Both the position numbers and the translations under genes were made by a program. This document shows, one piece after another, positions 63,979 to 64,000 of a stretch of 64,000 nt of DNA. The DNA is from JBGZEX01 sp041846495 (GTDB lineage: Bacteria; Bacteroidota; Bacteroidia; Bacteroidales; Marinifilaceae), in contig JBGZEX010000026.1 of assembly GCA_041846495.1 (NCBI GenBank), positions 15,137 to 79,136 on the forward strand, written 5' to 3'. The number at the start of each line of letters is the position of its first letter. The first letter of the stretch is position 1. The notes under the pieces were generated by a model, which was not told the DNA's origin, ran no database searches, and saw only the letters and a program-made list of their open reading frames with translations.

Positions 63979-64000
63979 GAATTTATTTTTGATGTAAAAC

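Noticed and set aside
1..64000. CRISPR arrays, insertion sequences, rRNA and ordinary tRNA genes
   Set aside because: None was seen: no regularly spaced repeats, no transposase or terminal inverted repeats, and the only T-loop-like sequence belongs to the tmRNA.

Overview
The window is chromosomal DNA from a member of the Bacteroidota, most likely an anaerobic Bacteroidales species; the genus cannot be fixed from the sequence. The evidence is a SusC/SusD pair with FecR and an ECF sigma factor, a secreted protease with a type IX secretion tail, PorV-like and FloA/NfeD proteins, TAnnTTTG promoter -7 boxes (three with a TTG or TTTG 19-20 nt upstream), no obvious Shine-Dalgarno dependence, a succinate/acetate CoA-transferase and a tmRNA coding a GEANYALAA tag. 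Coding density is high and no gene-free stretch exceeds 300 bases.

Layout. 1-1012: 5' part of a TonB-dependent receptor running off the left edge. 1258-5175: cytidine deaminase, a LysM glucosaminidase, a DUF4199 protein, a polyprenyl-phosphate-type glycosyltransferase and an acyl-ACP thioesterase, followed by murB (5178-6191). 6316-8589: RsmF-type rRNA methyltransferase and prmA. 8598-11941: a membrane-bound MutS-like ATPase and the nfeD-floA pair. 12088-15528: a large protein with three AAA modules, each missing different catalytic residues. 15540-18279: a pepE-queC-queD-queE operon for the queuosine precursor preQ0. 18417-25115: sigma factor, FecR, SusC and SusD, a self-contained trans-envelope uptake and signalling unit. 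25209-31657: TrmH-like methyltransferase, HU, PorV-like protein, subtilisin-like lipoprotein with a type IX tail, and an FAD-dependent oxidoreductase. 31770-36471: Yip1 protein, smpB, CoA-transferase, dGTPase and a small outer-membrane protein. 36641-40077: HAD phosphatase, pyridoxamine kinase, tmRNA (ssrA, minus strand) and a DUF2891 protein.

40312-54120 is mainly housekeeping: serS, ruvC, an acyltransferase, priA, pfkA, ispH, cmk, a DivIC/FtsB-like protein, ruvX, def, comEC, trkA and trkH. 54247-59316: YciO/TsaC-like protein, transaldolase-like protein, a secreted alpha/beta hydrolase, a cation-efflux transporter, a FAH-fold protein that seems to have lost its metal ligands, and a nitroreductase. 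59395-62202: an AddB-like PD-(D/E)XK nuclease. After 62203 the base composition turns clearly AT-rich and a SEFIR/TIR-type protein appears (62419-63894), probably the edge of a horizontally acquired, possibly anti-phage, island continuing beyond the window.

The least explained items are the triple AAA protein, the SEFIR protein, the protease carrying both a lipobox and a type IX tail, and the FAH-fold pseudoenzyme. tmRNA and its partner SmpB are both present, about 6 kb apart. Function calls rest on motifs read by eye; no database search was possible.
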